In this document: positions 21,117 to 29,915 of the stretch, in pieces
Position numbering within the stretch: position 1 is the stretch's first letter
Layout of the letters: every line of letters begins with the position of its first letter
Origin: Rhynchopus sp. YZ270_cl-10
Lineage: Eukaryota; Euglenozoa; Diplonemea; Diplonemida; Diplonemidae
Assembly (NCBI GenBank): GCA_964035575.1
Contig: OZ037890.1
Location: forward strand, 930,001-994,000
Reading direction: 5' to 3'
Length of the DNA: 64,000 nt
Made by a program: the position numbers and the translations under genes
Notes under the pieces: model-generated
Told to the model about the DNA's origin: nothing
The model's input: the letters and a program-made list of their open reading frames with translations, nothing else
The model's database searches: none

Positions 21117-22520
21117 CAGTGTGACACAGAATTAATGGCCGATGACGACATTTTGTAAAAATTGTTATATTATTCTAAAAAATAGGCAAAATTTGACTCA
21201 TTTCATTGCATTTTCAACTGGCCGTGTATGAAAAGTGTGTGTGTGGGGAAAATATTAACATGGAAATATCCCTTTTTGGTAAAAAAGGGTGTATGTGTAA
21301 AAAAAAAAAATACAGTGTAGCAGTACAAACGAGTGGGTGCACAAAAATAAATAGAGCATGCATTAGTATTTTGTGTGCATTCCGTTGGAATTGCGAACTG
21401 CGTCTAGGCGTCGTGGCATTGACATGATGTAACGTGCAACGAAGCTATTGTCCATCTTGGACCATTCCTTGTTGATGGCACGTTTAAGTGCTGACACGTC
21501 TTTGGGCTCCCGTTCGTTGACTGCAGTCTGCAGCTTGGCCCACAGGTTCTCAATAGGATTGAGATCAGGGGAGTTGCCTGGCCAGTCAGCTTTAGGGAGG
21601 AACGAGAAAGGTTGGGAGGAGAGGAATGCTTGAGTAACGTTCGCAGTGTGGCAGGGTGCCCCATCCTGCTGAAACGTGTAGCTACTGTCAGGCAGGAGTT
21701 CTTTTATTTCTTTGAGCGCTTTCTGTAAGACGAGCGTACGGTACTTCTCTGCATTGAGAGCACCGTCATAGAAATAGAGCTTCGTCTTACCTCTGGTGGT
21801 GATTCCTCCCCAGACGTGAACCTTCTGCGTAGCCCTGACCTTATCAACGGTTGGGGGCGGCTCATCACCATCTGCAACCCAGACAACATCGTTCTTCTTG
21901 CTCACCCGAGAAAAAAGCCAAAAGTCTTTTTCATCGGTGAACATCACCTTTGACCAGTCGGTGTTTCGATGCGTTTCAGCAAACTCTATCCGGGCAGTGA
22001 TGTTCTTTTCCGAGAGCTTTGGTTTGCTCTTCGTTTGAACGGGCTTCAGCCCCTTCTCCTTCAGGCACCTGCGGACACTCTCCCTCGAAATCTGTAGTCG
22101 CGACGCTACTTTCCTGCAAGACTGAAACCGCTTGCCCCGCATGTGTCTAACCACCCTATTCTTAACGGTGTCGGTGGTGGCCGATCTCTTGCGTCCCCTC
22201 CCTGGCTTGTCCGAAAAATTCCGCTCTCCAGCGCGGTACTCCTTCACCCACCTACCCAAACTCCTCTTCGCAACGTTCAGCAACTCCGCCACCTCATCAT
22301 GGCTCTTACCGCCAACAACGACTAGCGACGCTGCCTGTAGGCGCAACCCTTCCCTCGTGGCCTCAGTGTTCACTTTACCCTTAACCATTATATTTTTGCT
22401 TTTATTGTGTTCCTGGGCGTAAATATTTTATGTTTTGGGGGTGTTTTGAATATGTCCTTGTCAAAATTTGCCGTTTTTTTATAAAATGTCTTCATCGGCC
22501 ATTAATTCTGTGTCACACTG
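21117..22520 (-). mobile_element. Tc1/mariner-type DD37E transposon, copy 1
   Basis: 1,404 bp with inverted ends CAGTGTGACACAGAATTAAT followed by GGCCGATGA. It is flanked by TA on both sides (21115-21116 and 22521-22522). One intact transposase gene lies on the minus strand. The matching flank of the paralogous region at 26400 (GCTGATGTATTTATTGCTTT) lacks the element and has a single TA, so insertion came after the tandem duplication, or the other copy lost it precisely. Near-identity with the copy at 35381-36783 argues for recent transposition. Confidence 0.96.
21363..22388 (-). CDS. DD37E transposase (IS630-Tc1-mariner)
   Basis: 341 residues and intact. It cuts and pastes the element at TA dinucleotides. 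Residues about 15-60 and 75-115 form two helix-turn-helix units (SHDEVAELLNVAKRSLGRWV and RKVASRLQISRESVRRCLK), separated by a GRPR-like basic linker (PGRGRKRS). The catalytic acidic residues sit in MFTDEKDFW, FQQDGAPCHT and SPDLNPIENLW. By my count 37 residues separate the second Asp from the Glu, unlike the 34 of canonical Tc1 and matching the DD37E group. No frameshift or internal stop is visible, and its protein matches that of the copy at 35626. It lies antisense to all host genes. Confidence 0.95.
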   Translation of the reverse strand: MVKGKVNTEATREGLRLQAASLVVVGGKSHDEVAELLNVAKRSLGRWVKEYRAGERNFSDKPGRGRKRSATTDTVKNRVVRHMRGKRFQSCRKVASRLQISRESVRRCLKEKGLKPVQTKSKPKLSEKNITARIEFAETHRNTDWSKVMFTDEKDFWLFSRVSKKNDVVWVADGDEPPPTVDKVRATQKVHVWGGITTRGKTKLYFYDGALNAEKYRTLVLQKALKEIKELLPDSSYTFQQDGAPCHTANVTQAFLSSQPFSFLPKADWPGNSPDLNPIENLWAKLQTAVNEREPKDVSALKRAINKEWSKMDNSFVARYIMSMPRRLDAVRNSNGMHTKY

Positions 22521-22617
22521 TATTTGTTGCTTTTCACATGCTGCACTATGCTGCGTGACCGAGAGGCACCACAGGGCACGATCGTGCACTGTATATTTTA
22601 TTTTGTCTGTTCTTTTT

Positions 22618-22668
22618 TTGAGGTGACCAATCGCGAGAGGCTTAGGGTCATCTTATCAACTTTTTTTT
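22618..22668 (+). repeat. R1 hairpin motif
   Basis: GAGGTGACCAATCGCGAGAG followed by GCTTAGGGTCATCTTATCAA and a T run. The left arm has drifted (CCAATC), leaving an imperfect stem. The paralogous copy at 26514 keeps the full stem. Confidence 0.65.
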
Positions 22669-22710
22669 TCTCTCTCTTTTTCTTCCTCTCAAAAGCTCTC
22701 TACAAGCAGT

Positions 22711-22759
22711 AAAAAAGGTGTCCAATCAGTCAGTCCGAAAAAGGCTGAGCACCTTTTTT
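22711..22759 (+). other. Conserved hairpin ending in a T run
   Basis: AAAAAAGGTG pairs with CACCTTTTTT across a loop of about 29 bases, of which CGAAAAAGGCTGAG is conserved. In the duplicate at 26621-26665 the stem is AAGGTGC with GCACCTT and the T run is kept. It may be a structured 3' end or Pol III-like terminator, but no promoter is evident. Confidence 0.4.
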
Positions 22760-23073
22760 CAATGTCTCCTCTCTCTCTCTTTGGGGGGATACATCGATAT
22801 TTGCATGAAGCTGCCAGCTTCACTTTCATTCCCTACTTCTTTTTCTGGGAGAGAACCCCAATCGGACCTCACATCGCACAGCCCTCATGACCCTGTTTCT
22901 TCTTCAAATGCTCCTCATTCAGCTGGCTGATGAGGAAGCGGGAGGGCAGATGTCAACCACGAACTGGATGTAGAGAACTGCATGGTTGGGATCTACCCCG
23001 GTGCACCGGTCATGTACCGAAAGGTACACTGTCGCGAGAGGGCGTATTTTATAGTCATTTTTCTCTTTTTTTT

Positions 23074-23118
23074 GGTGGCCAAGCACCGAAGCTTAGGTTC
23101 ATCTTTCAACTTTCAATA
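23074..23118 (+). repeat. R1 motif, variant
   Basis: GGCCAAGCACCGAAGCTTAG followed by GTTCATCTTTCAACTTTC. The loop differs from the main form (ACCGA in place of ACGAGAG) while AAGC/GCTT pairing is kept. The same variant is at 27239-27276. Confidence 0.65.
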
Positions 23119-23341
23119 TTTTTCTTTGATGAGAGGAAGCGGGAGTAGGGCATATATCAGATTGCCAGCCTTTCAATGGATGCATCGTTCGGGGTTCACC
23201 CACGGTACACCAGACACCAAGGTACACTGTCATGAGAGGGCTGTTGTATTTCAACTCTACTTTTCACATTTTTTTTCCACCCAGCACGGTTCAAGTTGGG
23301 CCTGCCTCCACTCAAACAGCCTTTAACATTTTCCCCTAGAA

Positions 23342-23547
23342 CATGGCTGGCACCCGTTAGCGGGTACCGAGAATTACCGCATTTTTAATTTTTCATTACC
23401 GGGTCCCAACCGGGGTTTTCGGTTGTCATGACCGAGTACTTTCCGTGGCATTACTGGGTAAAAAAAAACCCCCAGTAATTCCCGGTAATGGGTCCGGATG
23501 TGCAAAACCCGGTAATACCCTATACCCGGTAACGGTGTCATTCCATG
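23342..23547. mobile_element. 206-bp MITE with CTAGAA target duplication
   Basis: The ends CATGGCTGGCACCCGTTAGC and the reverse complement of ACCGGTAACGGTGTCATTCCATG are imperfect inverted repeats. CTAGAA flanks both sides (23336-23341 and 23548-23553). The related sequence at 28021-28150 has one CTAGAA (28040-28045) and no insert. The interior repeats ACCGGGTA and GGTAATG units. No coding capacity. Confidence 0.85.
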
Positions 23548-23811
23548 CTAGAATATCACTCACGCACACAGAACATATAAGTATGATCACACATTGCCCT
23601 ATGGTGGCAATCGTGTAGGTTATCCCTGGCATTTCTGATGTCAGTTACAATACAAAAGAATACGTTTTATTGAATACACCCAACCCCCCGACCCCCCAGC
23701 CTCCCACACACACTGAGTCGTCTGTTCTTCCTCCCGTGGAAACGGTGTACATGCCCATGAAGCGCTCTCTGGGGGTTGGATGACCCGTGGAGAACCAGTG
23801 TCGTGACCGCT

Positions 23812-23860
23812 GATGTGCGGTGTGCGGTGGAGGCAATTGCATTTTCAACTTTCCATATTG
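23812..23860 (+). repeat. R2 motif, diverged
   Basis: GCTGATGTGCGGTGTGCGGT followed by GGAGGCAATTGCATTTTCAA and CTTTC. It lies about 90 bases upstream of the copy B start codon and just before the acceptor-like TCTCGGCAG at 23884-23892. Confidence 0.5.
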
Positions 23861-23945
23861 TATAAACCCCTCCCACTACACATTCTCGGCAGGTTTATAT
23901 TTTTGCCTCCGGAAACCTTCGACGTCTCCCCATTTCCTCTAAAAA

Positions 23946-25592
23946 ATGTCAGTTCTCCTGCTGGGAGTTGCTGCAGTGGTTCTGTCCCAGCAGCCAGTGT
24001 TTTTGTCAAAGATATCTTTGGGGGGTTCAGGGGTGGGGAGGCTTGCGGCAAGCAAGGATGGGTCACAAATGTATGTGTCTCACGGGAGCACGCTCAGGGT
24101 GGTGGATGTTGCAGACAAATACCTTTTGCGTGTGGAGCATGAGCACACGATGGCGTCCTCGATTGTGTCCCTTCTCACCATCGGTGCGGACACGGTCGCC
24201 GCAGCATGTGACGCAGGGCTGTCTGTGATGGATGTCTCTGCTGCTCCCACAGAAACGAAGCTGTTTGCTTCGACCGCGCCATACAACGCGATCAACTACC
24301 ACAGCAAGAAGAAGTTCGTCTTTGCAACGGGGTCGGGAACAGGCTTGCAGAGGCTTGATATGGCGACGGGGCTGACACAGACACTGCAGCCTTCATCGAA
24401 GTTCAGTAATGGACACACATTGAACACGCAGGACACGGACTACCTTCTGGCAGGTATTGGGACACAGATTCTGTCGTATTACATCAGAAACGACGCGGAC
24501 ACCATTGATGCGTTCAGCATTGCGGAGGACGTGACTGCCGCAAGTCGAGTCATGCTTGCACTGAGCAAAGGGAACCAAGGCTCATATCTCGCCACTTCAC
24601 TGGGAAGTGGGGGGCTTCACTACGGGAGAATCTGGGCTGCCGGGATTTACGCTGCTGTCATCCTCGCTCCACCAACCCCAAGCAACTGGGACCGTCTTGC
24701 TATCTATGCACCGTATGTTTACGTCACTGACCTGACGAACAAGAATATGAAAGTTGTGGACGTATCAGACGAAACAAAGCCTGTCCTTGTGCTTGATGAC
24801 ATCACGAACGACGAAGGTGCTGTCTTCTTGGATATTCTGACGATCGGGTCGACTCTCTATGCTCTTGTGGAGGGGGGGCATGTTTATGTGTATGCGTTGG
24901 GGGATGTGCCGCCAAGGAGGACTCCTGCACCACCTACCTTGGTGCCCACGGCAGTGCCGACTGTGGCTCCGCCAACGATGGCACCACCGACGCCAGCTCC
25001 CGCAACATCAGCACCATTGACACCTGCGCCTGCTACATCTGCGCCGCCCACATCATCCCCACCCACGTCGTCCCCACCAACACAGTCGCCACCGACGTCT
25101 GCACCACCCACACCGTTTCCTCAGACATCGTCCCCACCAACGTCTGCACCCCCGACCTCTGCACCACCAACGCCGTCACCCCCTACCCCATCCCCACCCA
25201 CCCCGTCACCGCCAACACCGTCGCCAGAAACATCGTCCCCACCAACACCAGCACCAAGCACGTTGGTGCCAGAGACATCGGCACCAAACACTTCTGTCCC
25301 GACGGAGGTGCCCAGCCTTGCACTGCCTGAGGAAGAGGATGACAGTGCGTTTGTGGAGGTTGTGCTTCCGGTGATGATTGCGTGTGTTGGGTGTTTGGTG
25401 GTGGCGGGGATGGCTGGGTATTGTGTGTTGAGGGATGCACGGCCGAACTTTAAGGACAGTGAGTTCGATGAGTTTGACAATGTGCAGCTGGATGCAAGCG
25501 CGCTGTGTGACGACATTCTGATGGGCGGTAGCATGGCTGATGGGCTTCCGTCGCGGGACAAGTATGGAAGCGTTCGTGAGTTTCTGTTGTGA
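23946..25592 (+). CDS. Propeller-TP stalk-TM surface protein, copy B
   Basis: 548 residues with the same order as copy A: signal peptide, propeller-like ectodomain (about 20-320), Thr/Pro stalk (about 325-455), one membrane helix and a short tail. The first 325 residues differ from copy A at only a few positions (such as K/T, E/A and S/A changes). The stalk is about 38 residues shorter and opens with TLVPTAVPTVAPP in place of a run of PTPSP units. The tail differs at many positions but keeps [15 protein letters not shown] and a terminal EFLL, which may be a sorting or signalling signal. The 5' flank is shared with copy A from CACATTCTCGGCAGG onward. Type I surface topology is inferred and function is unknown. 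Confidence 0.85.
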   Translation: MSVLLLGVAAVVLSQQPVFLSKISLGGSGVGRLAASKDGSQMYVSHGSTLRVVDVADKYLLRVEHEHTMASSIVSLLTIGADTVAAACDAGLSVMDVSAAPTETKLFASTAPYNAINYHSKKKFVFATGSGTGLQRLDMATGLTQTLQPSSKFSNGHTLNTQDTDYLLAGIGTQILSYYIRNDADTIDAFSIAEDVTAASRVMLALSKGNQGSYLATSLGSGGLHYGRIWAAGIYAAVILAPPTPSNWDRLAIYAPYVYVTDLTNKNMKVVDVSDETKPVLVLDDITNDEGAVFLDILTIGSTLYALVEGGHVYVYALGDVPPRRTPAPPTLVPTAVPTVAPPTMAPPTPAPATSAPLTPAPATSAPPTSSPPTSSPPTQSPPTSAPPTPFPQTSSPPTSAPPTSAPPTPSPPTPSPPTPSPPTPSPETSSPPTPAPSTLVPETSAPNTSVPTEVPSLALPEEEDDSAFVEVVLPVMIACVGCLVVAGMAGYCVLRDARPNFKDSEFDEFDNVQLDASALCDDILMGGSMADGLPSRDKYGSVREFLL

Positions 25593-26294
25593 TGTTTTCG
25601 CTGGGTAGTGTGCAAATATTGACCCCGAGGCTGGAAGCCCGTTTACGCAGAAGATGGTTTGATGCAGCAAGGCGGTGACGACTCTCTTCACCGTGTGATG
25701 TCTTGGTTGGGTGGGCGGCTCGAACCGTCACCAAATGAGACTTTTTTTTTCTTTTTTTTTGGTTGATTCGTTTATTCGTGTTGTCACCGTGTTATTTTAT
25801 GCGCATTTAATCTCTCCCAATGTTCATTTTTGATGTCTGTGAGGGTACAAAATAGTCGGAAAAAAAGCATTTTTTTTTTTTTTTTTGTAACTGAACACGC
25901 TAAAACTGAAGATAAAAAAGGGGGTGGTAAGCCTTCCTTTTTTGAAAAAAATATGCGACGCCTCCCTGATTACGCAAAAAAGGAGGAAATGGTTGCATTC
26001 TTTGTTTCTCTATTTTGCTATTCAGTTTTTTGCACCCTATTTGCGAAATTTTTCAGCGAAAGAAGGGCTGCAAAAATTAAATTCCAAACATTGATGTGTT
26101 CTTCGACTTTCATCGCCCGAAAAAATGACATTGTTTTGCAAATGAACATTCGCAGTTTTGCTGTTTCTTCTTGCAACCATGGTGCTGTCTCCAAATGCTG
26201 ACAGCAAGACCCCTTTGAGGAAATCTGCAGACTGTTTTTTTTTTTTATAAATAAAATGCTTGTAATATGTCCCTCCCTATGTTGTTCTTTACAG

Positions 26295-26343
26295 TGTATT
26301 CGTCCACCGATGGTGAGGCGTTTTGCACTTTCAGCTTCTCCCT
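26295..26343 (+). repeat. R2 motif
   Basis: GTATTCGTCCACCGATGGTG followed by AGGCGTTTTGCACTTTCAGC and TTCTCCC. It is present only in the copy B flank, not at the matching point of the copy A flank (about 21050), so it was gained or lost after duplication. Confidence 0.7.
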
Positions 26344-26513
26344 TCTTGCCCCCCCCCGCCTCATCTTTTATCGATTATTTCAACAATTTTCTTTGTTGCT
26401 GATGTATTTATTGCTTTTCACATGCTGCACTATGCTGCGTGACCGAGAGGCACCACAGGGCACGATCGTGCACTGTATATTTTATTTTTATCCGTTTTTT
26501 ATTTTTTATTTTT

Positions 26514-26560
26514 TCAAGATGACTAAGCACGAGAGGCTTAGGGGTCATCTTATAAACGTT
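26514..26560 (+). repeat. R1 hairpin motif
   Basis: AAGATGACTAAGCACGAGAG followed by GCTTAGGGGTCATCTTATAA and ACGTTTC. A full CTAAGC/GCTTAG stem. Confidence 0.75.
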
Positions 26561-26783
26561 TCTTTTCTCTCTTTTTCTTCCTCTCTAATTTGACAGAAGC
26601 TCTCTACAAGCAGTAAATATAAGGTGCAATCAGTCATTTTTTTTCGAAAAAGGCTGAGCACCTTTTTTCAACGTCTCTTCTCTCTTTATCTTTTTGGAGG
26701 GGATATTTTGGACGTTGATATTTGCACTAAGCTCAACTGCACTTTCATTCCCTACTTTTTGCTCTTTTTTTCTTCTTTTGAAA

Positions 26784-27223
26784 TACCGTCTTTTGAAAAA
26801 TTATGGACCAGAAAAATAGGTCCATAAAAAAAAAAATCCCAAAAAGTCCATAATTGTTCTGGTCCATCATTGTTCTGGTCCATGTTATTTCTGGTCCATC
26901 TGTGTTAGGCTTTTTTTTTGAACTTGTCCATTTTCAGACCCATTCCGAGCTTTCGGTACCGCACGTTGGCGGGGCATCTCGGCTTATATGTGGCCCGGTA
27001 GACCCATTCCGAGCTTTCTCCCCACACAAGCGGTCGTCGCACGCGCTTCGCGCGCGCGACTCCCTGTCAAAATTCTGGACAAGTACAAAAAAACCCCACA
27101 CATGTGTCGGACCAGAAAAATAGGTCCATTAAAAAAAAAAATCCCAAAAGGTCCATAATTGTTCTGGTCCATCATTATTCTGGTCCATGTTATTTCTGGT
27201 CCATATTTTTTCAAAAGACGGTA
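26784..27223. mobile_element. 440-bp MITE, TACCGTCTTTTGAAAAA termini
   Basis: TACCGTCTTTTGAAAAA on the left and TTTTTTCAAAAGACGGTA on the right are inverted, with TA at both edges consistent with a TA target duplication. Inside, a segment rich in TGGACCAGAA and GGTCCAT occurs twice in direct orientation (about 26805-26905 and 27107-27205), enclosing a unique core containing a GCGCGCG palindrome. No coding capacity. Confidence 0.8.
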
Positions 27224-27238
27224 TGTTCTTCTTCTTCT

Positions 27239-27276
27239 TTTTGGTAACCAAGCACCGAAGCTTAGGTTCATCCCCT
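27239..27276 (+). repeat. R1 motif, variant
   Basis: TTGGTAACCAAGCACCGAAG followed by CTTAGGTTCATCCCC. Same loop variant as 23074-23118. Confidence 0.6.
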
Positions 27277-27476
27277 CTTTTTTTTTTGTTGAAGTAATCT
27301 ACCTTTCAGTTCACCTTTCAGGTGAAAAAAAAGCCAATAACGCACCCTGACAAAACTAGACTATTGTGGATTGTTCCTCAAAAAGGCTCTGGGTGACCTG
27401 CGTCCCCCAAAAAAAAATTCCACGTTTTTTTTTTTGGACTCAGCCACACCAGTGGAGCTTGCACAATGTAGTAACT

Positions 27477-27905
27477 TCAATACTCTTTTTTTTTTCTCTG
27501 GTACACTGTCACGAGCGGGCTGTTGTATTTCAAGGTAACTTTCTTTTTCTTTTTGGAGTCAGGCCAGCTTATTGCAGGGAGAGCTGCCACATCCAGGGGT
27601 GAGATGTGCTGCCTGATAACGACTTCTCGAGTCCGCATTGCACTTTGCGGTACCCCCAAGGGAAGGCACCCTTCAGAATCCAGGTACAGAATGCTGCCCC
27701 CCACCCCGACCCCCTCTACACTGTTCGCGTAGGTCCCCCCCACTACGTAAGGAGCCATCTGATGCCGCAAGGCAAGTCGCTCCCCCAAAGCAATGGCGTT
27801 GGATGGCAAGTGCACGTTTACGAACTGAGCCAGAGTTCGACTGAGATACGTTTTGCACGTTTCGATTCTTTCTTTCTCCTTTTCCTTTTTCTCAAATACT
27901 TTCAA
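27477..27905 (-). other. Unassigned minus-strand ORF, possible gene remnant
   Basis: A 142-codon minus-strand frame whose middle (residues about 20-115) has non-repetitive protein-like composition (for example NVHLPSNAIALGERLALRHQ), flanked by Lys-rich translation of T runs. I do not recognise a family. Plus-strand frames are also open here, so composition alone does not decide. It may be a fragment of a degraded mobile element or host gene. Confidence 0.2.
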
Positions 27906-28264
27906 TTCTGTGAACTGAAAGTATATGAATCTAATCTTTTTCTAATTTAAAAAAAAATTTTTTTTTGCGAAAAAAGAATAATGTTTACAGCTAAGCATTC
28001 CCTCTCTTGGGCCTACCTCAAACAACCTTTTTAACATTTCTAGAAAACTCTTACGCACACAGAACAGCATAAATATGTCAACACATGCTCCTATGGTTGC
28101 AATCGTGTAGGTTCCCTGGCATTTCTGATGTCAGATACAATAGAAAAAAAAAATTTCATCACCCTCACACTCATACAGCGAAAATATAACATATTGGCAG
28201 AGCGATAAACGGAAAAAAAAGGCTTCTTTTTTTCTTTGTTGTTTTTTTTTCTATCCACTTTGTC

Positions 28265-28380
28265 ATCCACCAGATTTTTACCCCGCGTATAGTAAAGGCC
28301 CATATAGGCCCGTAAGGCCAAACCCCACCCATTTCCCCCAGCCTTTACGCGCCTATACGCGGGGTAAAAATCAGGTGGAT
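28265..28380. mobile_element. 116-bp foldback with ATCCACCWGATTTTTACCCC ends
   Basis: The left ATCCACCAGATTTTTACCCC and the right GGGGTAAAAATCAGGTGGAT pair over about 27 bases including CGCGTATA/TATACGCG, and the inner TAAAGGC/GCCTTTA also pairs. It shares the CCACCTGATT terminus with 9892-9979. Confidence 0.85.
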
Positions 28381-28510
28381 CATATCCTGAAAGTCAGCTT
28401 CCGTTTTTTTGTGATATTCACACTTTCCTCATTATGGGGTCGCTTTCCTTTCCCGGCTTTGCACCGGCATCTTCGGCACTTGAATTTTAACTTTTTTTTA
28501 GTTTTGTCGG

Positions 28511-28556
28511 GGAGGCGACTAAGCACGAGAGGTTTAGGATCATCTTATAAACTTTT
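28511..28556 (+). repeat. R1 hairpin motif
   Basis: GAGGCGACTAAGCACGAGAG followed by GTTTAGGATCATCTTATAAA and CTTTTATTT. It lies about 280 bases upstream of the PEX11 start codon. Confidence 0.75.
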
Positions 28557-28832
28557 ATTTAGTTTTGTCGCACCTTTATCATGCCCCTTCGTCCACTCAG
28601 CGCTTACGACAAACCCCTTCGGCTTCGGTGTGGCACAACCTTTTTCTTCCACGTGGCATATGAGATGTAAAACAAGTCAATTCATTTCCTTCATCGCCGC
28701 GTAGAACTCAATACAGCACCACCCTATTGCACAGTAATTACACATCCAAAAAACGGCACCCAAGCGGTGGTAACTTATTAAGGAATTTACCCAAAAAAAG
28801 CTGCTTCTTTTCATTTCCACAAAGACAACACG

Positions 28833-29766
28833 ATGGACACCGCTCGCGTCATAAAATACGTCAAGGCCTCTGATGGCCACGACAAGGTATACCTCCCTCC
28901 CCCTCCCCAACCATCTCTTCCACTCCCTCTTGTTATAGTAACCCCCACCTATCATCGTCTGTGAGGTAGCTTTTGGAAGCATCCAGTGTGCGGTGAAGGG
29001 GTTTTTTTTTTTTGCATATTTTCCCTAATTTATTTTTTTGACACCTTTTATGGTTTGAAGGGGGTGCGAAAAAGTGTGCTATTTTGGGGTCGTCGACCAC
29101 ACCATTTTACCCAATTTTTTATTTTATTCACAGAATATGAAGCTTGTGCAAAGTTTGTTCAAAAACTACGTGGATTTTGTTGTCGGTGCGGACCACCCTT
29201 TTGAGAAGAAGCGCCTTGTGTTCCACAGCATGGCAACAGACTGCCGACACATGCTTTCGTCGTTGAAGTGGATGTACCAGCTTAATGCCATTCACAAGGC
29301 AGTGTCGTCTTGGGGCAATGTTGTGAGCGCTCGCGAATGTTTGAAGGTGATGACAGCGGCGTGCGTCTGCGTGGAACAGTTCAACGGCGACCTGCAGATG
29401 GTGCAAAAGAAGTGGAAGCATGATATGTCGTTGGTGTGGGTCGACTTTGTGTTTACGGTGGCAAAGTTTTTTGGTAATGTGCTAAGCTTTGTTGACGACT
29501 TCACGCAGTATAGGGCTAAGGCGTGCCGTCTTGCGAAGGGAGACGTCGCAGTGGCAACAGCAGAGAAGCTGTCCGAAGACATCCGCAGACATAAGCTTGC
29601 GATCATCAGACAGATTGCCGACATATCCATCTACGCCTGCTGGATAGACAACTGGAAACGCACTGTCACCCCGCGGTTCCTCAACGTCTGCGGTCTCGTG
29701 TCCTCCCTCCTCGGAGTATACGAAGTTTACACTCCACACACTCACACCCAACTCGAATCTTTGTAA
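28833..29766 (+). CDS. PEX11: Peroxisomal membrane protein PEX11
   Basis: PEX11 proteins elongate and divide the peroxisomal (or glycosomal) membrane. Exon 1 (28833-28886) encodes 18 residues beginning MDTARVIKYVKASDGHDK. The intron at 28887-29133 (GTATAC...TTCACAG, 247 nt) keeps the frame, and exon 2 (29134-29766) brings the total to 228 residues, close to the usual family length. Diagnostic features are the N-terminal helix with a conserved D-K following it, a central amphipathic region (FVFTVAKFFGNVLSFVDDF), and the C-terminal family signature with KLAIIRQIADISIYACW, TPRFLNVCGLVSSLLGVYEVY, where the last hydrophobic segment is the membrane anchor. The intron contains a MITE-like segment (29051-29105) and a diverged R2-like sequence (28981-29010). 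The start is the first ATG, at AACACGATGG. Confidence 0.9.
29051..29105 (+). mobile_element. MITE-like segment inside the PEX11 intron
   Basis: TGGTTTGAAGGGGGTGCG through GCTATTTTGGGGTCGTCGAC plus CACACCA is the same family as 16737-16824. The left end has decayed. It ends 28 bases before the 3' splice site. Confidence 0.6.
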
Positions 29767-29915
29767 AGCGGGATAAAAAAATTCTGGTTTTTGGTGTTGT
29801 AATACCGATGGGTCGATTTGGAAAGGGGGGGAGAAGGGGGAAGGGAGGGGTTGTGAGGTGGTGGAGTGTCTTGCAAAAGAAGGGGGTTGTGTCGTAAACA
29901 CGACCAATTTTTTTT

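Larger units (their letters stand above)
22521..23341. other. Flank shared between the two surface-gene units
   Basis: Continues the duplicated 3' flank (GACCGAGAGGCACCACAGGG at 22558 also at 26440). It holds two R1 motifs (22618-22668 and 23074-23118), a hairpin (22711-22759), and a GGTACACTGTC...GAGAGGGC motif at 23022 and 23221. No gene is seen. Confidence 0.5.
25593..26783 (+). other. 3' flank of copy B (paralog of 20410-22800)
   Basis: Aligns with the flank of copy A but lacks the DD37E transposon at 26398-26402. It carries an R2 motif (26295-26343) that copy A lacks, an R1 motif and the paralogous hairpin (26621-26665). No gene is seen. Confidence 0.65.
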
